The notes under the pieces: generated by a model
The model's database searches: none
The model's input: the letters and a program-made list of their open reading frames with translations, nothing else
Told to the model about the DNA's origin: nothing
Position numbers and translations under genes: made by a program
In this document: positions 1-6,909 of the stretch, in pieces
Position numbering within the stretch: the stretch's first letter is position 1
How the letters are laid out: the number at the start of each line of letters is the position of its first letter
Assembly: GCA_020854785.1 (NCBI GenBank)
Contig: JAHFZE010000316.1
Coordinates: 1-11,495, forward strand
Direction of reading: 5' to 3'
Length of the DNA: 11,495 bases
Source: Methanomethylovorans sp.
GTDB lineage: Archaea; Halobacteriota; Methanosarcinia; Methanosarcinales; Methanosarcinaceae

Positions 1-1464
1 AAAAAGAACATTGATATCAATGAAGCCCGCAATGTGCTTGAGAGCAATCACAATGGACTTGAAAAGGTCAAAGAGCGGATAATCCAGCATCTTGCAGTGA
101 TGAAACTGAAGCATGAGAAGCAGGGTTCCATTCTGCTCTTTACCGGACCTCCGGGAACAGGTAAGACCAGTTTGGGAAAGAGCATTGCAGATGCTCTGGG
201 AAGGCAATACGTTCGGGTAAGTCTGGGCGGCGTCAAGGATGAAGCCGAGATAAGGGGTCACCGAAGGACCTATGTGGGAGCTCTGCCCGGAAGGATCATA
301 CAGGGCATAAGGAAGGCAGGGACCAAGAACCCAGTGTTCGTGCTTGACGAGATAGACAAGCTATCATCTTCATATTCTGGAGATCCCTCAAGTGCTCTTC
401 TGGAAGTACTTGACCCTGAGCAGAACGGAACGTTCTCAGACCATTATCTTGAGGTCCCTTATGATCTATCTGAGGTATTGTTCATCGCTACTGCAAACTC
501 TCTGGCAACCATCCCATGGGCGCTGCTTGACAGATTAGAGATCATAGAGATCTCGGGCTACACGAAGCATGAAAAGCTTGCGATCGCAAAGGATCATTTG
601 CTGCCGGCTATATTGGAGGAGCACGGTCTTGATGCGGATAAGCTTAAGGTAGAAGATGATGCCCTGAAGCTGATCATCGATAAGTACACTCGTGAAGCTG
701 GTGTTCGGGGACTTAAAAAACAGCTTGCAAGAACCGCGAGGTTCGTATCAGAGAGGATCGTGTCCGGAAAAGCTGAGCTCCCTTATGAGGTGAAGGCTGA
801 CATGCTTACGGAGATACTTGGAAAGGAGTTGGTTCGGCAGGAAGAGGCCAGGAAAGAGAACGTACCAGGTGTGGTCACAGGACTTGCCTGGACTCCTGTA
901 GGGGGCGATATTCTTTTCATAGAGGGCACTTTCATGCCCGGAAAGGGGAAGCTTACGCTTACAGGACAACTTGGGGATGTGATGAAAGAGTCTGCTCAGA
1001 TCTCTTTGAGCCTTGTGAGGTCGCGGCTTACGAACACTGTGAACGGCTTTGACTTCATCACTAGTGATATTCACATCCATGTGCCTTCAGGTGCGACCCC
1101 GAAGGACGGGCCATCGGCAGGTGTGACCCTGTTCACTGCTCTCACCTCCCTTATCACCGGAAAAGCTGTCGACCCGAAACTTGCCATGACAGGTGAGATC
1201 ACGCTAAGCGGTGCAGTTCTACCTGTAGGGGGAATAAAAGAGAAAGTACTGGCTGCACACAGAGCCGGTATAAAGACGGTGATCCTTCCAAAAGAGAACG
1301 AAAGGGATCTGGAGGATGTACCTGAAGACGCCAGGAACGATCTCTCATTTGTGACAGTGCAAACCATAGAGGATGTTTTGAAAGTGGCTCTTGATATTGA
1401 TCTGTCAAAGCTGCTGGTATCAAATGCAGGCAGCCGCAGTTTAGTACCTGTACAGAATATTTAG
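1..1464 (+). CDS. lon: Lon protease, bacterial LonA type (5' end outside the window)
   Basis: ATP-dependent serine protease of the AAA+ class that unfolds and degrades damaged or regulatory proteins in the cytoplasm. The frame is open from base 1, so the N-terminal substrate-binding domain (roughly 300 residues of a usual ~780-800) lies upstream. Visible in order are the Lon signature just before the ATPase, Walker [10 protein letters not shown] (bases 145-171), the [20 protein letters not shown] block, Walker [11 protein letters not shown], the sensor stretch [15 protein letters not shown] and the sensor-2 helix. The protease domain follows, with catalytic Ser in KDGPSAG (codon 1114-1116) and Lys in GGIKEK (second Lys, codon 1243-1245), 43 residues apart as in E. 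coli S679/K722. No transmembrane insertion separates Walker A and B, so this is soluble LonA and not the membrane-bound LonB typical of archaea. Such LonA genes are known in Methanosarcinales and are presumed acquired from bacteria. The catalytic elements look intact. Confidence 0.97.
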   Translation, partial: KKNIDINEARNVLESNHNGLEKVKERIIQHLAVMKLKHEKQGSILLFTGPPGTGKTSLGKSIADALGRQYVRVSLGGVKDEAEIRGHRRTYVGALPGRIIQGIRKAGTKNPVFVLDEIDKLSSSYSGDPSSALLEVLDPEQNGTFSDHYLEVPYDLSEVLFIATANSLATIPWALLDRLEIIEISGYTKHEKLAIAKDHLLPAILEEHGLDADKLKVEDDALKLIIDKYTREAGVRGLKKQLARTARFVSERIVSGKAELPYEVKADMLTEILGKELVRQEEARKENVPGVVTGLAWTPVGGDILFIEGTFMPGKGKLTLTGQLGDVMKESAQISLSLVRSRLTNTVNGFDFITSDIHIHVPSGATPKDGPSAGVTLFTALTSLITGKAVDPKLAMTGEITLSGAVLPVGGIKEKVLAAHRAGIKTVILPKENERDLEDVPEDARNDLSFVTVQTIEDVLKVALDIDLSKLLVSNAGSRSLVPVQNI

Positions 1465-1476
1465 GTGCAGGTGTGA

Positions 1477-1509
1477 ATTACGGTCCTGCAGGCCGTAATA
1501 TATTTTTTT
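1477..1509 (+). terminator. Hairpin plus T-run terminator of lon
   Basis: A 7-bp perfect stem ATTACGG/CCGTAAT (1477-1483 with 1493-1499) encloses a 9-nt loop that itself holds CCTGCAGG. Seven T residues follow at 1503-1509. It begins 13 nt after the lon stop codon. This is the best formed terminator in the window and ends the lon transcript. Confidence 0.75.
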
Positions 1510-1811
1510 ATACAATTGTGTTTTGTTCTTACTCTGTGAATATTTTCATGACATCATCTGCGCATATTCAGGGTCGTCTATACAATAAAGATCCACAAAT
1601 AATATCAGTCATTTGATTTCAACTTTTAAGACACAACATAATTTGTGTAGTAAAGTGGACACTATAATTAAAGTCTCGTTACCTTCTGCAAGATAATTTC
1701 CGACAGAATCGCCATATAATTATATTAACTTCTTCATATATTATTATGAATATTTTTATATAGTATTAGTTCTATAATAAGCTTTAACCGAAGGTTAGTA
1801 GGTGAAAAACG
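1510..1811. other. AT-rich intergenic region with one good TATA box
   Basis: No convincing gene is seen here. The only clear signal is a near-consensus archaeal TATA box, TTTATATAG at 1755-1763 on the + strand, which would place a start of transcription near 1787. A small inverted repeat TAACC-GAA-GGTTA follows at 1786-1798. These signals lead into the small ORF at 1812. Confidence 0.5.
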
Positions 1812-1940
1812 GTGGGCTTAATAGACAGAGACTCATATACAGAAGAAAGACAGAACAATTATACAAAAAGCATTTTAGTAGATGAGTTTATACAGCCTCA
1901 CTTTAGTGGAGCTGTCAAGAAAAACGGTAATCCTTTATAA
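1812..1940 (+). CDS. Possible small protein or N-terminal gene remnant (42 aa)
   Basis: A 42-codon ORF starts at GTG 1812 with a Shine-Dalgarno-like AGGTG at 1800-1804 (7-nt spacer) and a TATA box at 1755-1763, so expression signals are properly spaced. The product starts MGLIDRDSYTEER and ends KKNGNPL. It is hydrophilic, with no signal peptide or membrane segment. The opening MGLxDRDxYxxE resembles the N-termini of some rhomboid-type or other membrane proteins, which would make this the stub of a lost gene. That resemblance is by eye and weak. Its 3' end overlaps a possible minus-strand ORF by 26 bases. It could be a genuine small protein, a decayed gene start or chance. Confidence 0.3.
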   Translation: MGLIDRDSYTEERQNNYTKSILVDEFIQPHFSGAVKKNGNPL

Positions 1941-2127
1941 ACCTCTGCTTCATGTTTTCTGAGAACTGTTGATCTATACCTCTATATGACGTCCCCTGTC
2001 TATGCCTGAGGGTGTTCTTCACATCATTTGCAGTTATGCTAGATATTGTCTTTTCGTATTGTAACTTGGAAGGAACTGGTTTTTTAAACTGTTTTAGATC
2101 ACTTTCAGAAAATGCTACAAAGGTCAT
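1915..2127 (-). CDS. Hypothetical basic protein (70 aa), doubtful
   Basis: A 70-codon ORF read leftward from ATG at 2127. I do not recognise the product. It is hydrophilic and rich in Lys, Arg, Gln and Ser, with no membrane segment or signal peptide. Evidence for expression is an ATAAAAT-like box on the minus strand near 2146-2156, about 25 nt upstream of the ATG, which would give a leaderless mRNA. The GCAGG just before the ATG is too close to act as a ribosome binding site. It lies alone in an otherwise empty gap and could be spurious. Confidence 0.3.
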   Translation of the reverse strand: MTFVAFSESDLKQFKKPVPSKLQYEKTISSITANDVKNTLRHRQGTSYRGIDQQFSENMKQRFIKDYRFS

Positions 2128-2267
2128 CCTGCGGAAATAAATAACAAATTTTATGAATTAACTGTGCATAGAGAATATTCTTGTTAGTTTAGTATTTCAT
2201 ATTAAGACGATTAAGCCTCTTGTTGAAGAGCCATGTATTATCTGACTTGCAAGGAGTATTCCCCTTT

Positions 2268-3053
2268 ATGAAAAAAGCGTTGCTTGATGTCATATTCGTT
2301 TCAGAGAGAAGAATGAATGTGCTCCTGATGCTGCAGGATGGTCCTCAGGAGATGGGATCTATAATTGAGCACCTGAGCACGACAAGAACAGCCTTGCTTC
2401 CACAAATGAAGATCTTAAAGGACCACAAATTGATTTATCGTTCAGGTGACATTTATGGTTTAAAGAGTACCGGAAAGATGATGGCTGCTAAGATGAAAAC
2501 TTTTCTGGCTACTGTTGAAGTGCTGGAAAAGAACAACAACTACCTGGCAACTCACAGGATGGACTCTATCCCAGAACATCTTCTAATGAGGATAAATGAG
2601 ATAAATGGCTTTACTATCATGGAGCCAAGCCATGTTAATGTCCATGAGCTCAATGCAGATTACCGTCAAGAGGCTCTCAGATCCAAAGCAGTGTACTTTG
2701 TATTCACTTTTATGCATCCTTCCTGTCCCTGGATCCTTGATCTGCTTGTAAAGGCTGGTGTAGATGTTCATATCATCTTTACTAAAGAGCTTGTTAAGAA
2801 GCTTAAGGATGAATTGTATGATGAGTTCAAATATTTCATTTCATGTGGAAAAGTAACGTTCTATGCTTACAATAAAGATATTAAGATATCATCTCTTACG
2901 GTTACTGACAATGGTTTCCTTTTAAGGCTGTTGTTCAATAATAATGAATTCAGTAATAAACAGATGATCTGCCTCGAGCCGAAAGGACGTCAGTGGGGTA
3001 TGGACTTTTATGAATATCACCTGAAGGATTCTACATTAATAACCGAAATATGA
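2268..3053 (+). CDS. FilR1/Msr-type winged-helix transcriptional regulator (DUF1724)
   Basis: A cytoplasmic DNA-binding regulator of a family nearly confined to methanogens. Relatives include FilR1 of Methanothrix and the Msr regulators of Methanosarcina, which control methyltransferase genes. The 261-residue product has an ArsR-like winged helix at about residues 1-70 (KKALLDVIFVSERR, then LLPQMKILKDHKLIYRSGDIYGL), then the FilR1 middle domain to the end, including the conserved pattern around FVFTFMHPSCPW and VDVHIIFTKEL. ATG 2268 is preferred because AAGGAG lies at 2251-2256 and the family usually begins MKK-L-D-VIF at the helix. An in-frame TTG at 2220 would add 16 residues but has no ribosome binding site. 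The ligand and targets cannot be read from the sequence. It stands alone, convergent with the PLP protein gene. Confidence 0.9.
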   Translation: MKKALLDVIFVSERRMNVLLMLQDGPQEMGSIIEHLSTTRTALLPQMKILKDHKLIYRSGDIYGLKSTGKMMAAKMKTFLATVEVLEKNNNYLATHRMDSIPEHLLMRINEINGFTIMEPSHVNVHELNADYRQEALRSKAVYFVFTFMHPSCPWILDLLVKAGVDVHIIFTKELVKKLKDELYDEFKYFISCGKVTFYAYNKDIKISSLTVTDNGFLLRLLFNNNEFSNKQMICLEPKGRQWGMDFYEYHLKDSTLITEI

Positions 3054-3065
3054 TCTTTTGGAAAC

Positions 3066-3086
3066 GACCGGGAGCCGATATCGGTC
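3066..3086. terminator. Hairpin between convergent genes
   Basis: The 43-nt gap between the two convergent stop codons holds GACCG/CGGTC (3066-3070 with 3082-3086), and overlapping it the perfect 10-bp palindrome CCGATATCGG (3075-3084). There is no strong T-run on either side, so a bidirectional terminator is only plausible. Confidence 0.4.
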
Positions 3087-3096
3087 AAATAAAACG

Positions 3097-3747
3097 CTAG
3101 TATCTCCTGTCCCCGAATATTGAGGACCCGATGCGCACCATTGTGGCTCCTTCCTCCATCGCTATCCTGTAATCGTTGGACATGCCCATGGACAGTTCAT
3201 GGATATCGATGCTATCGTGTTCTTTCTGCTGAAGCTCGTCAAACAGGCTCTTCATCCTCCTGAAATATGTACGCGTTTCCGCAGGAGTGTCAAAAGGAGG
3301 TATGCACATGAGTCCCTGCACATGGACATTTCTGAGCTCATGGATATCTGTAAGCAATTTTGAGATATCATTTTCTTCAAAGCCGAATTTCTGGGGTTCA
3401 TTGCCAATATTTACCTGTAGAAAGACCTGCTGTACCTTGTCCCTTTCCCTGGCTTTCTTATCGATCTTCTGTAGCAGCTTCAGGGAATCTACCGACTGGA
3501 TCACATCAAAGAACTCAACGGCTTTTTTTACTTTTCCTGACTGTAAATGGCCTATAAAGTGTTTTTCACAAGGCAGCAGCTCATCACGTTTTTCCTCGTA
3601 TTCCTTAACCTTGCTCTCTCCTATGGTAGTGGCCCCGGACCTTATGGATTCATTGATCCTTTGCGGGTCCACAGTCTTGGTAACACAGACAAGCTTTGTG
3701 TAGCCCAGTTCTTTTAGAATGGTTTTAACATTTTCTTCAACTGTCAT
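3097..3747 (-). CDS. YggS/PLPBP family pyridoxal-phosphate homeostasis protein
   Basis: A single-domain (alanine-racemase-like TIM barrel) protein that binds pyridoxal 5'-phosphate and buffers its cellular level. The family has no firmly established enzyme activity. The 216-residue product keeps the PLP-binding Lys24 in LVCVTKT, FIGHLQSGKVKK, the LQVNIGNEPQKFGF strand and the C-terminal phosphate-binding stretch SMGMSNDY..AMEEGATMVRIGSSIFG. It is slightly shorter than bacterial members (about 225-235), mainly at the N-terminus. The motif usually written GEN is GES here. The start at 3747 is forced, because the next upstream ATG runs at once into a stop. The ribosome binding site is weak (GGGAAA). 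It has its own TATA box at 3786-3794. In bacteria it often neighbours proC, but not here. Confidence 0.93.
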   Translation of the reverse strand: MTVEENVKTILKELGYTKLVCVTKTVDPQRINESIRSGATTIGESKVKEYEEKRDELLPCEKHFIGHLQSGKVKKAVEFFDVIQSVDSLKLLQKIDKKARERDKVQQVFLQVNIGNEPQKFGFEENDISKLLTDIHELRNVHVQGLMCIPPFDTPAETRTYFRRMKSLFDELQQKEHDSIDIHELSMGMSNDYRIAMEEGATMVRIGSSIFGDRRY

Positions 3748-3785
3748 TCATTTTCCCATATTTTTCTTTTAGGTTTTGATCAGAG

Positions 3786-3794
3786 CTATATAAA
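3786..3794 (-). promoter_or_regulatory. TATA box for the YggS-type gene
   Basis: Read leftward this is TTTATATAG, a near-perfect archaeal box A. Its centre predicts transcription from about 3763-3766, giving a leader of only some 15-20 nt before the ATG at 3747. Confidence 0.65.
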
Positions 3795-3821
3795 CTAAAT
3801 GCAAGGAGTTTCATATAAAAG

Positions 3822-3836
3822 TTCGTTTGTAACGAA
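3822..3836 (-). terminator. Hairpin/T-run downstream of the DUF1638 gene
   Basis: The 6-bp stem TTCGTT/AACGAA with a 3-nt loop, read leftward, is followed by CTTTTATA. It sits 26 nt past the stop of the leftward DUF1638 reading frame. It is AT-rich and weak, but correctly oriented. Confidence 0.45.
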
Positions 3837-3862
3837 TGAGTAAATGTATTTGTATTTGTTAG

Positions 3863-4487
3863 TCAGGGAATGTTAAGGATCTCTTTCTTCATTGAAAGAT
3901 AACATTTTTCAAATATTTTCTGATCACCACTGACCTCAAATACAGTGTATCCAAATAATTTTGCATACACTTCGATCTTTTCATCGCTATCCTTTACGTA
4001 GGTAAGACCTGTATTGACCTTTGCAACCCTCGAATATCCTCCCAGATCGTTGACCATTTTAGCCAACTCCAGTGCTTTTTCGGGATCACGGTGGAGTTTA
4101 TCTATATCCAGTAGTTCTCTCCATGAACTGGCATGCTCCGATGTAGTCATCCATAATTCTGACGTCATCCCTTAATATCCGTATTATGCAATCATCTTCT
4201 TCCAGGCAGAAATCCTCCTCTACCTTACCCAGTACATTTCCACATAAGCCGTAAAAAAGCAATATCCCGGAGGAAAAATGAATAAGAAGATTTATAGTTT
4301 CATATACCTTGATTTCCAATGTTTTTGGAACGCTATGAAGACCCAGTTCCATAATATAGGTCAGCACAGTATATTTATCAGATCGATTTTTAGCATCTGA
4401 AAGCTGGTTAATATCGTTCAGACGGAGCAGTCTATACTGAAGGTCCACCATATCAAGTTTTTCTGTCAACTCTTTTATTCGTCCCAC
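3863..4487 (-). pseudogene. DUF1638 gene, apparently frameshifted
   Basis: Two overlapping minus-strand reading frames together cover one DUF1638 protein. Frame 1 (4487 to 4098) holds the family signatures LGLHSVPKTL, ILLFYGLCGN (residues ~75-84) and EEDDCII. Frame 2 (ATG 4168 to 3863) holds the C-terminal half: LWMTTSEHASSWRELL, then GGYSRVAKVNTGL and AKLFGYTVFEVSGD. A +1 shift around 4160-4170 joins them into about 207 residues. The usual family stretch between the DCI motif and the YYLTPGW-like motif also looks shortened, and the usual N-terminal Cys motif is missing. Frame 2 has AAGGG directly against its ATG, too close to serve as a ribosome binding site. The frame-1 start at 4487 is GTG with no ribosome binding site, and the only TATA-like box lies right at the start codon. 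DUF1638 proteins are often found near methylamine and other corrinoid methyltransferase genes in methanogens; their function is unknown. A sequencing error could mimic this picture. Confidence 0.65.
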
Positions 4488-4488
4488 T

Positions 4489-4497
4489 TATATATGC
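4489..4497 (+). promoter_or_regulatory. TATA box for the DUF4405 gene
   Basis: The box TTATATATG lies about 46-54 nt before the ATG at 4543, predicting transcription from about 4518-4520 and a 23-nt leader that contains the GAGGG ribosome binding site (4532-4536). The same AT stretch could act leftward, but initiation would then fall inside the DUF1638 frame. Confidence 0.5.
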
Positions 4498-4542
4498 TCA
4501 AACATGTTTTGACTTACATTGGTTTTCTAATGAGGGCAACAA

Positions 4543-4833
4543 ATGAACAGGATGAAACTAAATTATTCAGTAGATGTCATTTTGACAGTACTATTCCTTA
4601 TAGTTGCAGTAACAGGATTTATTATGTACTTTGCGATACCTTCGGGTGTTCCACGGGGAAGATATCAGGAATACATAGGCATTACAAAAGCTACATGGAC
4701 ACTCATACACAACAGATCGGCTATAATGATGACTCTTTTTACAGCAATACACCTGTTATTGCATAAAAGATGGATATGCTGTACTACCAAGAATATTATA
4801 AAAAAACAAGTAAGTGAATGTACCAATGATTGA
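4543..4833 (+). CDS. Small DUF4405-type membrane protein, possible b-type haem carrier
   Basis: A 96-residue membrane protein. Helix 1 is at about residues 10-32 after the family's KxNYxxDxIL opening and contains the typical VTGFIMY. A polar loop IPSGVPRGRYQEYIG follows, then WTLIH and a second helix at about 59-78, with IHLLLHKRWI. His56, His70 and His74 lie at membrane borders in the pattern expected for axial haem ligands of a cytochrome b561-like half. DUF4405 proteins are usually this size and their function is largely untested. A role in membrane electron transfer is inference. The start is ATG 4543, 6 nt after GAGGG. No cytochrome maturation or redox partner gene is adjacent. The C-terminal 18 residues are polar and basic and probably cytoplasmic. 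Confidence 0.75.
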   Translation: MNRMKLNYSVDVILTVLFLIVAVTGFIMYFAIPSGVPRGRYQEYIGITKATWTLIHNRSAIMMTLFTAIHLLLHKRWICCTTKNIIKKQVSECTND

Positions 4834-4938
4834 TCTTTGGCCGGTGAGGAGATACTTAGAAAAAATCCTGATATTTTTTTAGCTGGAAACAAAGGTTCCA
4901 TAAAATATCTAGGAACGATCATTTACAAAAAAAGAAGG

Positions 4939-4946
4939 TATAAATA
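4939..4946 (+). promoter_or_regulatory. TATA box for the small secreted protein
   Basis: TATAAATA at 4939-4946 predicts transcription from about 4968-4972. That is only about 10 nt before the start codon at 4981, so the AGGGGG at 4969-4974 would be at the very 5' end of the mRNA. Confidence 0.5.
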
Positions 4947-4980
4947 GAGTTTACGCTATATTTTTTTCAGGGGGTAAAAT

Positions 4981-5181
4981 ATGAAAAAATCGTTCTTTTT
5001 GATATTAGCTTTGCTTTTAATTGCAGCCTTTTTAATTGGAACAGGCGTGGAAAAACCTGACAGCGATGAAAAGTATCATGGAGAGGATGAAGAGCAGCCA
5101 GGATCTGGAGTGGATACAGGCTCAGGTGACACAAATGCGCCGGATAGTCCAGGTGATAGAACGAGGTTCAAAGATCGCTGA
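4981..5181 (+). CDS. Small secreted acidic protein (66 aa), unknown function
   Basis: I do not recognise this family. The N-terminus MKK followed by about 18 hydrophobic residues (FFLILALLLIAAFLIGTG) is a clear signal peptide or single membrane anchor. There is no lipobox Cys. The rest, about 44 residues, is strongly polar with 13 Asp/Glu, and rich in Gly, Ser and Pro (GSGVDTGSGD), so it is probably disordered and outside the cell. The start is well supported: ATG 4981 with AGGGGG six bases upstream and a TATA box at 4939-4946. The stop codon lies inside a terminator hairpin. It could be a surface-exposed spacer peptide. Function is open. Confidence 0.7.
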   Translation: MKKSFFLILALLLIAAFLIGTGVEKPDSDEKYHGEDEEQPGSGVDTGSGDTNAPDSPGDRTRFKDR

Positions 5182-5190
5182 TCTTTTATT
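5170..5190 (+). terminator. Terminator hairpin overlapping the stop codon
   Basis: Perfect 7-bp stem AAAGATC/GATCTTT (5170-5176 with 5180-5186), loop GCT, followed by TATT. The TGA stop of the small secreted protein (5179-5181) spans the loop and the 3' arm. Confidence 0.55.
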
Positions 5191-5275
5191 CCCTTTGTTT
5201 TTAAAAATGGATCGCTCCACAAAACTGCCAGATACAAGAAAAATGAAAAAAGACCATGTTACTCGTTATCCAGAT

Positions 5276-5884
5276 CTATTGTAACTGGGTTTCTGTAACA
5301 TGTTTAACTTTATGGGGAAAACCTTTTTCAAACTCTTCCAGTTCCTCTGCTTTTGTTTCAAAAACTTCATCCGCATAGAACTTGCCTGAAATACCCTGCA
5401 GGCTGCCATCGTAGAGTTCCAATGCCATGAATGCGTCAAAGTTTTCACCGGTCGATGTCTGAATATTATATTCACAGGCATTCCTGAAACCAAAACGTTG
5501 ATAATAATCCGGGTTCCCAAAAATGATTATAGCCTTGTGCCCCAACTGCCTTGCCTTCTCAAGAGAATGGTCCATCAACAAAGAACCTATCCCTTGCTTT
5601 TGATATGATGGCAATACTGCAATTGGACCCATACATAATACTTCAAATTCCCTGTTTTCCTTATTAACGACTTTAGCTTTAGAATAGATGACATTGCCGA
5701 CGATCCTGTCCTCCTCACATGCAACTAGGTCAAGTTCTTTTACAAAAGCAGGTACTTTTCGTATTTTATGCAATACCAGATGTTCGTCACATCCTGGCTT
5801 GTAGAGGTCCCAGAATGCTTCTCTTGTCATATACTCTACAATTTTGAAATCTTTTTCTTCTTCTTGCCTGATCGAAATGCTCAT
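5276..5884 (-). CDS. GNAT family N-acetyltransferase (YhbS-like)
   Basis: Cytoplasmic acetyl-CoA-dependent acetyltransferase. The substrate (small molecule or protein N-terminus) cannot be told from the sequence. The 202-residue product starts MSISIRQEEEKDF, the usual beta-1/alpha-1 opening of the fold. The core strand CMGPIAVLPSYQ leads into the acetyl-CoA pyrophosphate loop QKQGIG (residues 95-100) and helix SLLMDHSLEKARQLG. Then come AIIIFGNPDYYQRFGF, typical of COG3153 (YhbS) members, and a C-terminal GKFYADEVFE strand. I chose ATG 5884 because GGAG at 5894-5897 precedes it and it matches the fold boundary. In-frame ATGs at 5899 and 5947 would add 5 or 21 residues but lack a ribosome binding site. 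It is transcribed alone, convergent with the small secreted protein gene. Confidence 0.88.
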   Translation of the reverse strand: MSISIRQEEEKDFKIVEYMTREAFWDLYKPGCDEHLVLHKIRKVPAFVKELDLVACEEDRIVGNVIYSKAKVVNKENREFEVLCMGPIAVLPSYQKQGIGSLLMDHSLEKARQLGHKAIIIFGNPDYYQRFGFRNACEYNIQTSTGENFDAFMALELYDGSLQGISGKFYADEVFETKAEELEEFEKGFPHKVKHVTETQLQ

Positions 5885-6347
5885 TCTTGTTATCTCCATT
5901 TTCAAAGAGATTACAAATCCTTTATCGTCAAATAGTTTTGCTTTCATATTAAGATATTATTGATGGTTTATGGAAATGCAAAAAGCAGTTAGGATACAAA
6001 AGAAGACTTATCTGCATATGTAGCTATCAAATATTTCACATGTTGAATAAAATTAATTTAGAAAAATATTGAACTTAATAACTGAAAAGTAGCATATATT
6101 ATTTCAATTTTCATAGCACTTGAAAATTAATACAGGACATTACTAATACTGCCAGCAAATAATATACAAAAACCATATTGTAATTTGTGGGAATAGTTCT
6201 CAAAAAATCCAATTTGGTCCACATATAAAGAGCATATTTCTATAGCAGGGGTGCTGGAGTGGAAAAATTCTAGTATCTTGCACTGTCTAATTTGATAATG
6301 AACTCCTAAACAAGAAAAGCTTTGCTTAGATATGTGGAGGAACGATC
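5885..6347. other. AT-rich intergenic region
   Basis: About 460 bases without a gene I would defend, between the divergent GNAT and flavin-protein genes. It holds an 8-bp inverted repeat at 6106-6128, a TATA-like ATATAAAG at 6223-6230 pointing rightward, and further AT-rich sequence. If that TATA box is used, the flavin-protein mRNA has a leader of nearly 100 nt. Confidence 0.5.
6106..6128. repeat. 8-bp inverted repeat
   Basis: AATTTTCA (6106-6113) and TGAAAATT (6121-6128) are exact inverted copies around a 7-nt spacer. It could be an operator-like site or a weak hairpin. In such AT-rich DNA it may be chance. Confidence 0.4.
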
Positions 6348-6815
6348 GTGCAAAATAGGATGAAGGAACATCAGTTGAAAGAAGGCCAAATAAAAGGTAT
6401 CTTACAAAAAGCACTTGTAGGAAGCTTGGCAACAATAAATGAAGAGGGTTATCCATATGTGGTCCCTGTTCACTTCGTTTATCATGATAGTAAGATTTAC
6501 ATTCATGGTTTGCCCAAAGGCCGGAAAATAAGCAATATTTTGGCAAATGAGAAGGTGGGTTTTCAAGTTTGCGAGATGAAAGGTCTGATTCTCAATGAAG
6601 CACCTTGTGACGTAAATACAGAGTATGAAAGCGTTGTGATCCTTGGAAAGGCAAAAATGATTGATGATCACAAAGTGAAAGAGAACGTTCTAAATGTGGT
6701 AGTGGAAAAATATACTCCTCAAATCGCAGGAGCAAAGTTACTAGATAATATGGTTAGAGGAACAGCTATCATAGAGATAACTATTCAGGAATGTACAGGT
6801 AAATATTACAAATGA
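6348..6815 (+). CDS. NimA/PPOX-like flavin-binding split-barrel protein
   Basis: A 155-residue protein of the pyridoxamine-5'-phosphate-oxidase-like superfamily (COG3467, NimA-like), which binds FMN or a related flavin in a homodimeric split barrel. Family members are mostly uncharacterised reductases; nitroimidazole reduction is known for NimA itself. Visible are the opening ILQKALVGSLATINEEGYPYVVPVHFVY, the strand KIYIHGLPKGRKISNI, the YESVVILGKA strand and the C-terminal EITIQECTGKYY. The start is GTG 6348, supported by GGAGG at 6336-6340 (7-nt spacer). An internal ATG at 6360 lacks such support. The substrate is unknown. It is a single gene ending in a hairpin that contains its stop codon. 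Confidence 0.88.
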   Translation: MQNRMKEHQLKEGQIKGILQKALVGSLATINEEGYPYVVPVHFVYHDSKIYIHGLPKGRKISNILANEKVGFQVCEMKGLILNEAPCDVNTEYESVVILGKAKMIDDHKVKENVLNVVVEKYTPQIAGAKLLDNMVRGTAIIEITIQECTGKYYK

Positions 6816-6840
6816 GCGAGTGATCGCTCATTCTTATTCG
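6813..6840 (+). terminator. Terminator hairpin containing the stop codon
   Basis: TGAGCGA/TCGCTCA (6813-6819 with 6824-6830) is a perfect 7-bp stem with a 4-nt loop GTGA, followed by the T-rich TTCTTATTC. The TGA stop codon forms the base of the 5' arm. Confidence 0.6.
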
Positions 6841-6858
6841 ACAGATATTGGGCTCAAT

Positions 6859-6887
6859 AAAAAGAAGTCTATTTCATTTCTTTTTTT
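6859..6887. terminator. AT-rich bidirectional terminator
   Basis: AAAAAGAA (6859-6866) and TTCTTTTT (6878-6885) form an 8-bp stem with an 11-nt loop and give a T-run on either strand. It lies 23 nt past the stop of the leftward acyl-CoA synthetase gene and just after the rightward hairpin, so it probably serves both convergent genes. Confidence 0.5.
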
Positions 6888-6909
6888 CTCTGTATCTGCT
6901 GATCTAGTA

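Noticed and set aside
748..1423. Several leftward frames inside lon
   Set aside because: They are antisense to a highly conserved coding region, with no start signals and low-complexity shadow composition.
2220..2267. TTG 2220 as the start of the FilR1-type regulator
   Set aside because: It has no ribosome binding site, and ATG 2268 follows AAGGAG and matches the family's usual N-terminus.
3863..4168. Treating the second DUF1638 frame as an independent 101-residue gene
   Set aside because: It carries only the C-terminal half of the family and lacks a usable ribosome binding site. The upstream frame supplies the missing half, so one broken gene is simpler.
4494..4766. Rightward 90-codon frame overlapping the DUF4405 gene
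   Set aside because: The alternative frame has the DUF4405 motifs and the GAGGG ribosome binding site. This one is Cys/Tyr-rich without family features.
6127..6546. Leftward 139-codon frame across the flavin-protein start
   Set aside because: It runs antisense through about 200 bases of a well-supported gene, has no start signals and shows no recognisable motifs.
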